Assembly (NCBI GenBank): GCA_030789695.1
Contig: CM061142.1
Location: 608,167,659-608,231,658, forward strand
From: Scilla litardierei
Lineage: Eukaryota; Streptophyta; Magnoliopsida; Asparagales; Asparagaceae
Reading direction: 5' to 3'
Length of the DNA stretch: 64,000 nt
The position numbers and the translations under genes are program-made. The notes below the pieces were generated by a model, which worked only from the letters and a program-made list of their open reading frames with translations, did not search any database and had not been told where the DNA came from. Shown here piece by piece: positions 1 to 11,985 of this stretch. How positions within the stretch are numbered: the first letter of the stretch is position 1; each line of letters begins with the position of its first letter.

Positions 1-99
1 TGATTGTTTTTTTTAAAAAAACTAGATTGCCATTGCAAACTTTTCAATACAAAATTTTCTTGATTTTTATCCTCTTCCATCCTCTCAAAATTTTTAATT

Positions 100-339
100 T
101 CAATGGCATACTTTATGCTTAATTCTAGTCTCAGTTTTTCTCATATTTTTCAATTGGTTTCCATATATATAGAGTGATGGATTCCATGGACGTGAGAATG
201 ATGGATCACATAATTTCTCAAATTTAGCTAATAATGATGGATCACATAAATCCATGGATTTTGAGACCGATGGATTTGAGAAAAGTTTAGCCTGTGATAT
301 CATGTCATGGAGAGAATAATGGATCACATGATTTCTCGG
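100..339. repeat. short direct repeats replacing the 3' part of the bHLH pseudogene
   Basis: Three imperfect copies of a motif around atggatcacata lie near 198, 235 and 318, the first two followed by related AT-rich sequence. On the minus strand the bHLH reading frame runs on through this stretch without a stop, but after the codon at 342-340 it no longer resembles a bHLH protein. I read it as unrelated sequence joined to the truncated gene rather than as a real C-terminus. Its origin is not recognised. Confidence 0.4.
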
Positions 340-2067
340 CTTTGGTGAGTTTCTGACCAAGGCCTCGTTAGGGCTCAAATCTTTGAAGATACCCAAGAGG
401 TTGTTGTTGTTGGCCTGAAGATCTGAGCCACTGCCCACCTCGATCTCGTCTTGCAGCCCCTTGATCCTCTCCAAAAGCTCCTTCATGTAGTCTATATATA
501 GTGTCCCCCGGCCAGTATCGAAGTCCTATCCATCTAAATTAATTCCCCTCATCATTAACTAATAATTACCCCTTTTAAACTATATATATGTTGGATAAAT
601 TGCAGATTTTAAGAGGATAATGCTATAAAATAACAGAGAAGGAAAGGGACTTATCGGTTAGCCGAGGCGTGCTAGGCACTGTCCTTAAGAGTAGATTTCC
701 GCCCCTCAGAGTATGAACTCGGTGCAAGTCAGGTCTAGCGGCTACCCTCCAAGATTCAACTTCAACGGCCTTGTAAATGTGCACTCACAATACAAGGCTC
801 CAGCGAGCAACAACAATTCTTCGATCTCGCAGGAAGAGGAAGAGGAAGAGGAACAACAAGGACATCAACAGCAGCAATGAACTTTTGGAGGAAGAATGAA
901 TTTTTGCAGCCCCAGAACTATAGAAAGGTTGAGTTTATATAGAGCAAAGTTGAGACTGTTGGGATTCGCAATCAATAGGAAATTTTAATTCGGCCATTAA
1001 ACAAAATATGACCGTTGCAATTCATCCATTAATAAGAAAATGGCCGTTGGAGAGTTTAATGAGCCATCAATAAGAAAATAGCTGTTGCAAAAATTAAACA
1101 GCAATTAAAACAAAAAATATGGCTGTTGAGACATTAAACATCGCAATTAATGGGAATATGGTTGTTGGGGAAAAATTAAAAGCCGTAATGAGCCTTTTCA
1201 AATTCATTAAAACAAGGGCAAAAAATCGCGAGGCAAAACTCGGGCACTCCGCGCACGCACCCGTGAACCCCCCTGCGCAGGTGCGACGCTAGCGCACACA
1301 CGCTAAGGTTTTTCCGGATCTGTCGCCCACATTTTCCATTCGGCCCAACCCGATTTGGGCTCGGTTCCGGTTTGGGCTCATGCGCCCGCGAGATACCCCC
1401 AAGTCCTAGCCCATTAACAAGTCCAATAGCACATTTATAAGAAGTCTCTTATAAACTCGCACAAGTGTTATCTCCCATCCAATGTGGGACTATCTTATCT
1501 TTGAAATTGAAGAAATATCCAACAATATATACAGTCGGTCACCTTGCTGATCTTTGGCACCATAGATCTGAGCATTGAGAGGCGATCGTTGAGGCGCTTC
1601 CTCCGCCGCCTCTCGGCCATCGGGTTCTTGGATGGCGCGTCTCCGGCCTTCTTCTTGTTCTTTCTACATGGCCCCGCACTGCCAAAAGCCACAGCTTGAT
1701 CAACCGGATCATTAGCTTTAACACCAGGTTGCTGCGTCGCCCCGGTCCCGGCAAGCTCCTTCTCGTACTCGAGCACCGAGGACTGCGCAGGCGAAGACGA
1801 GTGGACCTCAGACGTTGATGGTGGCCAGCAGACCTCGTTAATGTGCCCATCAACAAAGCCCGGCTCGGCCGGCGCGAACATACCGGGAGGCGCGAAGCAG
1901 GTTGAACCGACATTATTCTCGGCATGCAGATTCAGACCGAGGTAGTCCTGCAGGGGGCCGCAGCTGCCGCCGGCCTCATGAGAGAAAAATGTGAAGGTAG
2001 ACTCCCAGCTCTCCCTTGATCTGAAAGCCAGCAGCTCCTCCAAGAATCCATTCTCATCGAGCTCCAT
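340..2067 (-). pseudogene. bHLH transcription factor fragment (bHLH93/ICE1-like), disrupted
   Basis: Exon 1 (2067-1543) encodes an acidic N-terminus opening [16 protein letters not shown] and then the basic region and helix 1 ([20 protein letters not shown], then VPKISK). It ends at a GT donor at 1542-1541. An AG acceptor at 535-534 opens exon 2 at 533 with MDRTSIL, in phase with exon 1. Exon 2 has about 8 extra bases between 522 and 487 relative to the family pattern, creating an in-frame TAG. It then resumes in another frame as MKELLERIKGLQDEIEVG and EALVRNSPK, ending near 340 where an intron donor would be expected but is absent. The family binds E-box DNA as dimers in the nucleus; the C-terminal ACT-like region is missing. 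The intron was about 70 bp before a solo LTR inserted. Bases specific to a subfamily member cannot be resolved. Confidence 0.85.
589..1524 (-). mobile_element. solo LTR (Copia-type) in the bHLH intron
   Basis: The 936-bp segment begins TGTTGGATA and ends TATCCAACA, a perfect 9-bp terminal inverted repeat of LTR type. It is flanked by the 5-bp duplication atata at 584-588 and 1525-1529. No internal retrotransposon sequence is present, so this is a solo LTR left by recombination between two LTRs. On the minus strand the first 100 bases contain the phrase gtcccacattgg and a tataag-type box, as in many plant Copia LTRs, so I assign minus orientation. It lies 17 bp from the exon 1 donor. Confidence 0.85.
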
Positions 2068-2399
2068 GATGGAGGAGTACAGTAGGAGGCCACCTGAGGG
2101 AGGAGTTGATATTTATGGAGGAAGGCCAAAGCTTTAAGGAACAATTATTCCTAGTAAATAATCATGGCTAAGATTGGAAGGGAATCTGCATTTGTTTATT
2201 AATTTTTATATTGTATTTAATTTATTAGTGCGAGAGGTCACTTTCAGAGAAATCTGCAATCAAATTCCAATATGAGGGAGATTAATTATTAAAGAAACAA
2301 TAAAAAGGAAATAAAATAAAGGGGAGGGGCAGAAAGGTTTGACCCGCAGGGGGGTGTCGTGAGGGAAAAGGATGGGAGTGGGGGGTGCCGATATCGTTA
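2068..2399 (-). promoter_or_regulatory. upstream region of the bHLH pseudogene
   Basis: About 330 bp separate the bHLH start codon from the Copia remnant. On the minus strand a TATA-like stretch (ataaatatc) lies near 2108-2117, roughly 45 bases before the ATG, which would leave a very short leader. A purine-rich stretch (2300-2380 on the plus strand) precedes the retrotransposon junction. No other gene is seen. Confidence 0.3.
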
Positions 2400-2427
2400 T
2401 CATGCAGGATTATAGAAAATATGAATC

Positions 2428-5400
2428 CTAAATCTCGGATTCACCCATAATCCCCAATTCTCGACGTAACCGCACAAAGGAATCTTCCTTGAGTGGTTTC
2501 GTGAAAATATCGGCGATTTGCTTCTGGGTTTCAACGTACACTAAAATGATGTCCTTTTTAGCAACATGATCATCTAGGAAATGGTGACAGACATCTATGT
2601 GTTTGGTACGGGAGTGGTGTACCGGATTCTTAGAGAGACATATTGCACTTAGGTTGTCCACCATGATAGGGCAAGTATCACAGTTTATACCGAAGTCTTT
2701 AAGAGTGTGTCTCATCCAAAGAACCTGTGCACATGCAGCACCGGCATCAATATATTCCGCATCGGTGGTTGAAAGTGATACGGAATTCTGCTTCTTGGAA
2801 AACCAAGAGACAAGAGAATTTCCTATAAAATGGCAAGTGCCACTAGTACTCTTCCTGTCGGATTTGCATCCAGCATAATCTGCGTCACTATATGAGATTA
2901 ACTCATATGTGCTAGACTTTGGATAGAATAATCCGTAGTCGAGTGTGTAACTTAAATAGCGAAAAATACGTTTAACCGCTACTAAGTGTGATTCCTTAGG
3001 TTGTGACTGAGACAGAGCACATACACATACGGCGAACATTATATCAGACCTACTGGCAGTAAGATAGAATAAACTACCTATCATACCTCGATATAGACGA
3101 ATGTCTACATCTATGCAGCATGTATCTTTATCAAGGTGTGTAGTAGTGCTCTTTGGAGTCTTCTTGCCAGAAGAATTCTCCATTCCAAATCGCTTTAGCA
3201 GCTCCACCGTGTACTTGGTTTGGTGGATGAAGATTCCATCGTGCATTTGGCGAATTTGGAGTCCTAAAAAATATTTGAGCTCACCCATGTGGCTCATCTC
3301 AAATTGGTCCTTCATGACATTAGAAAACTCTTCGCAAAGAGTGAAGTTAGTAGCACCGAAAATGATATCATCGACATAAATTTGAACTAAAATAATATCA
3401 TAATTCGCATACTTAACAAAAAGCGTTGAATCAACCTCACCCATTTTGAAACCCAAATCCAAAAGAAAGTTCTTTAGGCGGTCATACCAAGCTCTAGGAG
3501 CTTAGCTCAAACCATAAAGTGCTTTCTTAAGTTTGAAAACGTGATTTGAAAATTTTTCATTTATAAAACCCGGAGGTTGAGAAACATAAACTTCCTCAAT
3601 GACATCTCCGTTTAAAAACGCACTTTTTACGTCCATTTGAAAGAGTTTGAAATCTTTATGGCATGCAAATGTTAATAACAACCTAATAGATTCTAATCTA
3701 GCTACAGGTGCGAAAGATTCCTCGAAATATATACCTTCATCTTGCCTGTAGCCTTGAGCAACTTACCGAGCTTTGTTCCGGACGACGTTTTGGTTCTCGT
3801 CGGTCTTATTCTTGAAAATCCACTTCGTTCCTATAACGGTGTGGTTCTTCGAAGGCAATGGAACTATCTCCCAAACCTCATTCCTCTCAAACTGAATGAG
3901 TTCCTCTTCCATGGCTAGGATCCAAGAATTATCTTCGCACGCCTCGTTGATATTCTTTGGCTCTACTGAAGAGGCAAAGGCACAATGAGCGAAGAAGTTG
4001 ACTTGAGATCTTGTCTTGACACTATCTAGTATGTTGCCAATGACTTGCTCATGGGGATGGTCACGAACTGTATGAAGCCGTTTGGGAACTCCCTGATCAC
4101 TAGGAACATTCTCAAAAGAATCATCAGTATGGTTAGTATCAACAGAATCAATAGAATTAGAATTACCAATAGAGTCACATACAACTTCCATAGAGTCATC
4201 ATCATTGATAATTCTAGGAGGGACAAATTTCCATTGAATGAAACATGAAGTGATTCCTCGATCGTTGAGGTTCTTTTGTTGTAAATCCGGTAGGCTTTGC
4301 TACGGGAGGAATATCCAACAAATATCCCATCATCGGATCTTGGATCAAATTTGTCCAAACTACCATACGTATTTTTGATAAAACATTTTGCACCAAAAAC
4401 TCTAAAATGTTTAACTTGAGGCAACCTACCAAACAACAATTCATAACAAGTTTGTTTGGTGCCGGGCCTCAAGAGTATCCTATTAAACACATAGCAAGCG
4501 GTATGTACCGCTTCTGCCCAAAATTGATGGCCAAGTTGGTTATCATCAAGCATCGTGCGAGCACATTCCACTAGCGTCATATTCTTTCTCTCAACAACAC
4601 CATTTTGAGGGGGTGCGCGAGGGAAAGAAAAGGTGTGAGTAATACCAACTTCATCACAGAAATTTGAGAAAGACTCGTTCTCAAATTCCCCTCCATGATC
4701 ACTACAAATAGTGACAATGGTCGTTCCAATGAGATTTTGTACTTTCTTTACAAATACTGTGAAGTTTTCAAAAGCATCATTTTTATTACTTAAAGAAAAT
4801 ACCCAAGTAAATCTAGAAAAGTCATCAACGATGAGTCCACATCGAGCATTCCCTAATGAAGCAACTCTAGTTAGCCCAAAAAGATCTAGACGTAAAAGCT
4901 CTAGAGGCTGTTTAGAGGATATGCTTTTCTTAGGTTTGAATGGCGATTTTGGAAGTTTGCCTCGTTGACACGAGTCACAAAAGCTTTTCTTTTGAAAGGC
5001 AAGCTTAGGAAATCCTTTTATAGAGTTTAAATTGGATAGTTTGAAAAGTGTTCCAAAGTTCACATGACCAAAACGTCGATGTCATAAGTGTTGTTCACTT
5101 GTGTTGGCAATGAGACATTGTTCATGTGATTCTGGAATATCTAGGATATATATATATCCTTATGGCGTATGCCAGAGAATAACACATTATTATTATCTTT
5201 ACTCAAAATATGACACATTCCTTTCACAAAGCTAACTTTGTAACCCTTGTCACAAAGTTGGCTTATTGAAATAAGATTGTGATTTAAGCCTTTAACAAGG
5301 TAAACATCACTTATAAGGGGTTTAGAGTGGTTACCAACTTTTCCAACACCGATGATGGTTCCGCTCTCGTTGCCTCCAAAGACCACTCGGTTCCCATTTT

Positions 5401-5590
5401 CAATGGGCACCACTCCGGATAGCAATTGAGCTTCACCTGTCATGTGTTTTGAGCACCCGCTATCAAGTATCCACCCATCATTGGAGCTAAATTTAGATTT
5501 TTTTGCTCCTTTTATTTTTCTTGAGTACCTGACGATGAAAAATATCGTATCATGGTACCTAAGGTCATTGGGTCCTAAGAGATTAGACAT
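2428..5590 (-). pseudogene. pol: Copia A- pol (protease, integrase, RT, RNase H), decayed
   Basis: In order on the minus strand: protease signature WILDSGCSKHMTG near 5440-5480; GAG-pre-integrase region and the CDSCQRGKLPKS zinc segment around 4940-5000; integrase core with SDHGGEFENESF and GVVERKNMTLVECARTML (4560-4720); the RT opening [11 protein letters not shown] (3790-3850); the RT catalytic motif QIYVDDIIFG (about 3360-3390); and the RNase H block with KSTSGTCHFIGNSLVSWF. The stop codon is at 2428. The frame is broken by several shifts and stops (for example near 5100, 4190, 3765 and 3500), so no polyprotein can be made. The order integrase before RT identifies the Copia superfamily. 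Confidence 0.88.
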
Positions 5591-5682
5591 TTAGAAGCCA
5601 AGTCCAATTGGACTTAGACTTCCCAACATAATCATCATTATGCACAACATCCGTGAAATAAGAATTAATGTATGCTTGTTTT

Positions 5683-7878
5683 TCATGCATGCTTGTGTTC
5701 TTCGGGCCCCCAAATAGTGAATTTCTTGGGAGCCCTATTCCTATTGGGAGTATGCACATGTTGTTGATTTCTATGTGATGCATGTGGCCTATGAGGAAGT
5801 GGCCTAGGGAATGCATGACGTGGATAAGCATACGGCACATGATGAAATGGTGGTGGCATCATATGATACGGTGCATGATGGTAATTGTTCATAAAGTAAT
5901 GATGTGGTTGAACATATGCATGTGGAGGAACACGTGCGTGAGTGTGTCTCACTTGGTGTTCACGTGCTCGTGGACGTGGAGCATAGAAATCATCATACGT
6001 GTGAACATGTGGAGTAGGAGGTGTGTTCCTACGTGGCATAGTATTGTTGTACATAAATGCATGACCCTTCTTTGGAGGTCCACCCAAAGTGGGTTTCTTT
6101 CCAAGAGGGGATGTGTACTTAGTGGAAGTACCATTGGTAGATGAACTACCCATGGGGTGTTTACTCCCACTAGTTGAGGCATCGGAAGTTGGCCTTACAA
6201 AGGCGGTGGAAGATTTGGATGAATTTTCCTTTTTATACCCCAAGCCAATACGACGATTGGCTGGAAGTAAATCATTTAGGATATTATCCAAATGGTCCTT
6301 GCCTTTGTTGAATTTGTCAATTCGGCCTAATGTGGACTCATACTTCTCGGTGAGAGAAAGTATTGAAGTATCCAGAGTGGACACTTGAGTTGTGAGTACA
6401 CAAACACGAGACTTGAGATTCTCATTCTCAATACTCAAAGTTGAGTTTCGAGAAATCAAATTCGCTATCTCGCGTTCATCCGAATTCTCAATGTGAACAT
6501 GCTCAAGTTGAGATTTGAGATTTACAATCTCATTTCTCAAGCCTTCAACAACGGTGTTGTTGTTGATGATGATAGGCTTAGGTGAGGTTTGGAGACTAGT
6601 TAGCTCATCTTTAATCTTAGTATATCTATTTACCAATTTAGAATACTTAGACCAAATTTGTTTGTTAGCTAATCTAAGTTCATCCATAGTTACCTCTTCG
6701 CCTTCATCCTTGCTTTCATCGGAAGAGGTCTCTTGATAATGTTCCTCTCGTGCCATGAAGCACATGTGTGCTTGATCCACTTGTTCATCATCCGACTCTC
6801 CACTTGAGGAGTCCTCTTCGGAGTCGGTGAATGTGCCGACAAGCCCTTTCTTGTACCCCTTCTTGTACTTTCGTGAATTGTCGAAATTGGGTGCTTTCCA
6901 CTTCTCATTGTGTTTGTTGAGAGGACAATCCACCTTGATGTGTCCTGGCTTGTTGTATTTAAAACACAAAGGAGTAGAAGCATTAGTCGAACTAACTTTA
7001 GATTTATTCCTAAAGTTACCTTTTCGGAAGAATCGGTTGAACTTCTTTGCCATAAGGACAAAGGATTCTATGTCCAACTCATCTTCCGATTCTTCACCAT
7101 CAGTAGATGTAGAAGGAGCGGCCTTGAAAGCAATGTCCTTTTTCTTTGGCTCTTCTTGCTTCAAGAACGACTTCATCTTGTCCTGCATCTTTATCTTACT
7201 GTCCTTCCGTACCTCATGCGACATTAAGGTACCCATTAGTTGAACGACAGTATATTTATTCATATCGTTGCCTTCCTCGATAGCGTAGGTACGCTTTTCC
7301 CAACTCGAAGGAAGTCCGTCAATAATTTTCGCGACTTTCTCCTTTTGGGTATAGGTCTTCCCAAGAGCTTCCAACTCGTTGGATATATCCACGAAGCGAG
7401 CATAGTACTTCTTCATACTTTCACCCTGTTCCATGTGAAATAACTCAAACTCTTTGTTAGCAACAACGAGTTTAGAGTCTTTTACCCTACTCGTTCCTTC
7501 GTGCAAGATGAGGAGTTGGTTCCAAATTTGATATGCACTCTTACAGGTGCATATCTTGTTGAAGTCTTCGGGCTCCAATGCACATTGTAAGGCATTCATT
7601 GCCTTGGCATTGTTCACCTCCGTGGGGACCTCCGCGGTAGTCCACTTCGTGAAGTCTTCTTCATCGAGCTCGACATACTCCGTTAGCGTGGCTCTCCAAA
7701 GTGAAGTGCTCCGGAGGAAGGTTTCCATCCGGCATTTCCAGTACCCATAGTTGGCACCGTTGAAGTGAGGAGGCCTAGTTGAGGAGTGTCCTTCCATCAC
7801 TGAAGAAGCTCCTTCACGATTCTTGAAGGTGCTGTAGTCGGAAGGTGGTCGAACGGCCTTGTTGTCGTTGGTAGTCAT
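5683..7878 (-). pseudogene. gag: Copia A- gag, frameshifted near its end
   Basis: I choose the start at 7878 (MTTNDNKAVRPPSDY) because it aligns with the gag start of the plus-strand copy; an upstream ATG at 7932 would overlap the LTR and primer site. The protein has the nucleocapsid-type UBN2/gag fold region (YWKCRMETF, LEPEDFNKICTCKSAYQIWN), one zinc knuckle in which the second cysteine has become tyrosine (CFKYNKPGHIKVDC), an acidic Ser/Glu region, a coiled-coil-like middle and a His/Pro-rich tail. A frameshift near 5700 separates it from its last 40 residues, which continue in another frame to 5583. The damaged knuckle and the shift mark it as inactive. Confidence 0.85.
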
Positions 7879-7905
7879 AGCTATAAACATGGCTCTGATA
7901 CCAAA

Positions 7906-8339
7906 TGTAATGCCCTGATAACTACTGCACAAGTACTAGTGGGGGGTGAATAGTACTTTAAAATAATCAAGAGTATAATTCCTAATTATTGTGCAAACAC
8001 TAACAACAATGCGGAATGAAAATTGACAACAATAAAAGTCCAACGCAAACACGCGATGTAACGGGTTCGGATCCACCCAAGTCTCCCCGACTTGTTCCCA
8101 GTGATCCTACGTCACAAACACCCGGATCCCCTCCGCCTACTTGAGTAAGAATCCTCTAACTCAAATTTGCACTATGAAATTCTTGTAGAAACTACTACAA
8201 GATCAAATCATACACAAATCGAAATGTGACTCCCACAAACCGGGATCACGATCTTCTCTCACAACCGAGAGATAAACTGGAATATCAATTTAAATGAAAC
8301 AATAAAACACTTACCACAAAACCCTATGCCTTGAGTAAA
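7906..8339 (-). repeat. Copia A- 5' LTR, inner part
   Basis: The LTR edge tgtaatgccc at 7906 is the complement of the gggcattaca LTR end of the plus-strand copy and abuts the primer site. The segment continues with the same sequence in reverse until 8339, where the Gypsy element begins. The last five bases, gtaaa at 8335-8339, are the Gypsy target duplication. Confidence 0.85.
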
Positions 8340-10599
8340 TGTAACGAATGGTTTTTCATGTATTTGGATTATCTATATTATATATGTTTTGGTGGACTTT
8401 CTCCTTATGTGTGAGATTTTCCGTCTCCGTGGCTTTCGTTTTCGTTCGTTTCGTTGTGATTCTTTAGCTTCTTCCTTAGATCGTTGAGTTTGGAGTAAGT
8501 CATTCGTGACGAGCTTCATATCGCTTATATCTTAGAGATAGATTGATCTTAGAAGCCATAGGAATCTTCCTGGAGCTTCGCGCTTCGATTCGAGACTTTT
8601 CGTGCACCTTAGTTGGTTCAAGAAGGGGAACCAACCGACTAGATTCCAATCTAGTCGGTCAGGAACTCTTCTGGAACCGACTAGTTCATTAAATCAATTA
8701 TTCAGGAGTTACTGTTTATCGTTAGTCGGTCTAAGAACATTTTTCGACCGACTAGGTTGCAAACTAGTCGGTCAGCCATTGTTCTTTAACCGACTAGTTC
8801 ATTAACCATTTTGACGACCGAGTTACTGTTTGCTCTTAGTCGGTCACAGTTGGTCGACCGACCGACTAGTTCTTAAACTAGTCGGTCAGCAGTTCTTCTT
8901 TGACCGACTAACTGACCCCGTAACCCTAGGTTTCATTCCAGCCGCCGTTTCATTTTCTATTTAAACCCTTCGATCCTTTTACTCTTTCTTCATTCTTCTG
9001 AGCCCATTTCTTCCCCAAATCATCCTCCAACATTCCCCAAGCCATTTCTTCTTCCTCGGAGCTTCTCTCTCGCCATTCTTGCGCCGGCCACCTTCCTTTA
9101 GGCCGCCGGCCAACCCCAAAACCCCCCAAAACCCAATTTCTCCAGATTTTCTCGCCATTTCCAGATCTGATCCATAGTTCTTTGGATCGTTCTTCCGTTG
9201 CCGTGCTTGCTCGGCATCGTTCTTCCGCTACGATACGGTTAGTGAATCGATCCTTTAATATTCTCATAACCCACATTGTGATTTTGTTAAACCCTAATAA
9301 AACTGGATTGGATGTTGTTCTGATATTGTTTTGCCATGGCAGCGATTCCATCTCCGTAGTTTAACATTTTGTGACGTGCCTCGTTGATCGTCATCATTGG
9401 TGCCGGGCAAGTGAAACTTGCCACTTAGGGTTTTAGGCCATGCCTTAGGCCATTTGCTTGTTGTAGGCGTAAAAGAGACTAGGCGACGAAATGATACTCG
9501 CCTAGGCGCAAATTTCAGGATCTAGCTTGACAACGAAGCCAGATCCGACTACTTTTAATTATTTGCACCTGCTTGTCATCCATGCATCTTATCTGCCATG
9601 TTTAAATTCAACTAACGGTACGCGAATTATCTGTACATGCCATGCTACCCATGTTGAATGTTGCATTCGTAACACACGCTACATTACTTGTACTACTTGA
9701 TCTGGCTAGGCACCTGCTTTTAGCGGGCACAGCCCTATGCCAAATACACTTCCTGGCTCGTGATCCAGAAGCGAGCATTACGCGTTCGGGGGTAATGCCC
9801 TGGCTCGATACACGTGGAGGGGTAGGGATAAGCGATCACCTGAGTGTACGAGTTGGCCCGATCCGCCACTCTAGCCAGAAGACGTAATCTCTGTGCACGA
9901 CGTGTTTACTTGACGTGATTTACTTGACTTGTACTTGTCCATGTTTATCCTTGTAAAACTTGTCATCTATGCCATACTTGCTACTTGCCACTTGTTACTT
10001 GCACCTTACCTTTCTTGTTACTTCCATCCTATACTTGCCATGCTATGCATCATACTATAACTGCTAGGTTGTTAGTTTACCTTCCCTTCAGTTTCCTTGC
10101 CCAAGTCTTTTAGACTTGCTGACATGTGCCCTTTACTCTTTTGGGTGATACATGTTAGATCCTGAGCCTGAGGTTGCTGCTGAGGACGTGGTGTTCGCTG
10201 ACGCTGAGTCAGAGCCCGCGTTCATCGAGGAGATTGAGGACACGGGAGATCAGTCGTAGAGACTGTTTGTGTTGTTGTTTAGACCGCTTTAGTTGTCGGT
10301 GCGTAGCACCTATACTTTGTTCGTGTTGGCTTTTGTTGGCCATGTTTGGGCCTAGACTCTTTCTTTTAGCCTGGTGGCTTTTTCTGCGATGTTGAATATT
10401 ATTGTGGACAAATTCTGAGATTGGTTAACTTTTATTAGTCTCCTTTACCATATTATTATTATTGTTTTTGTTCCGTTTGCAGTTACAGGGACATGCATAT
10501 ATTTAGATTTGACGCTTATCAGGCGTGTAGCTTCACAGCTCCACGTCTGTGCGGACCTTCTCACGTCTCGCCTCCATTTTAGGAAAGCGGGGCGTGACA
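8340..10599 (+). repeat. Gypsy 5' LTR with nested palindromes
   Basis: The LTR contains a block of 10-bp palindrome arms (ctagtcggtc / gaccgactag) between about 8630 and 8925. A pyrimidine-rich leader follows (8940-9180), then a segment with repeated ctacttgcca-type motifs near 9990-10060. Positions 10160-10260 are Glu/Asp-rich if translated but have no clear product. Differences from the 3' LTR are scattered and few, for example around 8510-8530 against 15596-15612. Confidence 0.9.
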
Positions 10600-10742
10600 G
10601 GTTTTGTTGGTGGCCCATGCAGGTCGATGTGTAACTGAAAACTAACGGAATAACGATAATAATATTTGATTGTTCACAAATAAAAATTCGACATCCGAGT
10701 CATAAGCTATGAGTCTAATTGTTTTGTTTTCTGTTTCATTAG

Positions 10743-11872
10743 ATGGCAGGAAGGCGAAATACCCGAGATGGTGGTGGTGCGCCCCCTCATGACGAGGAGC
10801 CTGATCGGGAGCCCACCAATGGGGAGATGATGCGGATGATGCTTCAGATGATGCAGGTGCAGCAGGGCGTGCTCCTGCAAGTCCAGAATGCTCCAGTTGT
10901 TTGAGTCGCTCGGGCAGTTCAGGAGGCCCCTCGTTCTGAGCCAGGAGCGAAGCAGTTTTGAGAGCTGGGTCCTGTATATTTTGATGGTACCAAAGGTCCT
11001 CTAGCTGCTGACGAGTGGGTCAAGAATATTGAGGACAATTTGAAGATGTCCAAGGTCAACGAGGTTGGCTGGGTTGACTTGGCGAAGAGGCAGCTTAGGG
11101 ACAATGCCCGGAATTGGTGGGATGCTGAGGAGGAGCTGTTGGAGGAGCCGATATCTTGGGCTACCTTCAAGTCCAGATTCGATGAGGAATATTTTCCGAA
11201 GGCTGCCCAGAGAGAGATGTGGCAGCGCTTCATTGATTTGAAGCAGGGGAGCTCGTCGGTGGATCAGTACCACCAGGAGTTCACCAGGCTGAGTCGGTTC
11301 GCACCGAAGATGGTGCAGGATGCTGATGAGAGGGCTCAGAGGTTCCTGCAGGGACTTGCTTTGGAGCTTCAGAGTTTTGTGTCTTCCTCTGATCTAGAGT
11401 CTTATCAGAAGGTTCTGATTGCGACGCGGAGGCAGGAGCTGATTGTGAACCAGAGGAGAGTACATGTTGCTGGGGCTAGGAAGAGGCCTATGGAGCAGGC
11501 CAGAGCGGTGGTTAGGCCTGGTTTCAAGCCTAATCAGCCGGTGCAGTTCAAGAGGCCAGGAGGGCCTATTCAGAAGACTTGGCCATTTCTGCGACAAGAC
11601 CGGGCATATCAAGGAGCAGTGTAGGAGATTCCTGGGCCAGTGTATTGTCTGTGGAGATCCTACCCATACCATGAAGGACTGCTCGAAGTCGAAGCAGCCT
11701 TGGAGAGCAACTGTTGCAGCACAGCCATTGCAGCAGAGAGTGCCTGTTCCTGCTGGATGTGGAGCAGCTCTTGTTCCACAGAGGCATGCCTTTTAGCAGG
11801 CTTTTCAGCCGAGGCGGTAGGCTTTTCTGATGTCTGAGGTAGAGAGCATGGCTGTGGATGAGGTTATCGCAG
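10743..11872 (+). pseudogene. gag: Gypsy gag with zinc knuckles, stops and a frameshift
   Basis: It starts at 10743 (MAGRRNTRDGGGAPP). In-frame TGA codons at 10902 and 10959 interrupt the N-terminus. From about 10960 it reads as a typical Gypsy gag (VYFDGT, WVKNIEDNLK, ARNWWDAEEE, FKSRFDEEYFP, QRFLQGL). A frameshift near 11575-11590 precedes the knuckle region. The first knuckle is degenerate (FCDKTGHIKEQC); the second is canonical CX2CX4HX4C (CIVCGDPTHTMKDC). TAG codons at 11794 and 11818 follow. The exon appears to end at 11872, joining the protease region through a short intron. The product would be the capsid/nucleocapsid polyprotein. Confidence 0.85.
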
Positions 11873-11985
11873 GTAATCCTCAATCTAGCTGTTCCTTTCT
11901 TATTTAGTTTTGTTTGTTAGATTATGTTGTTTGCTTGTACATGATTGTTTGCTAGAATAGGGCTTGATTGTTAGACTGTTTGTAG
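11873..11985 (+). other. putative 113-bp spliceosomal intron between gag and protease
   Basis: The segment begins with GT (gtaatc) after GCAG and ends tttgtag. Reading through it gives stops, whereas joining GCA-G to GT-GTG restores one frame from the EVIAG motif straight into VILVCTF and the protease DSGAS. The inside is T-rich, as expected for a plant intron. Basis: the splice signals and reading frame are seen; splicing is inferred. Confidence 0.65.

Noticed and set aside
8630..8925. CRISPR-like spaced palindromes
   Set aside because: Plant nuclear LTR context; arms vary in spacing and orientation and no cas genes exist. They are LTR palindromes.
9642..10395. small frames duplicated in both Gypsy LTRs (and at 16722-17475)
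   Set aside because: They recur because the LTRs are duplicated, and they lack codon structure or conserved domains.
11030..11700. antisense frames across Gypsy gag and pol
   Set aside because: They are shadows of the sense coding sequence with no domain match.
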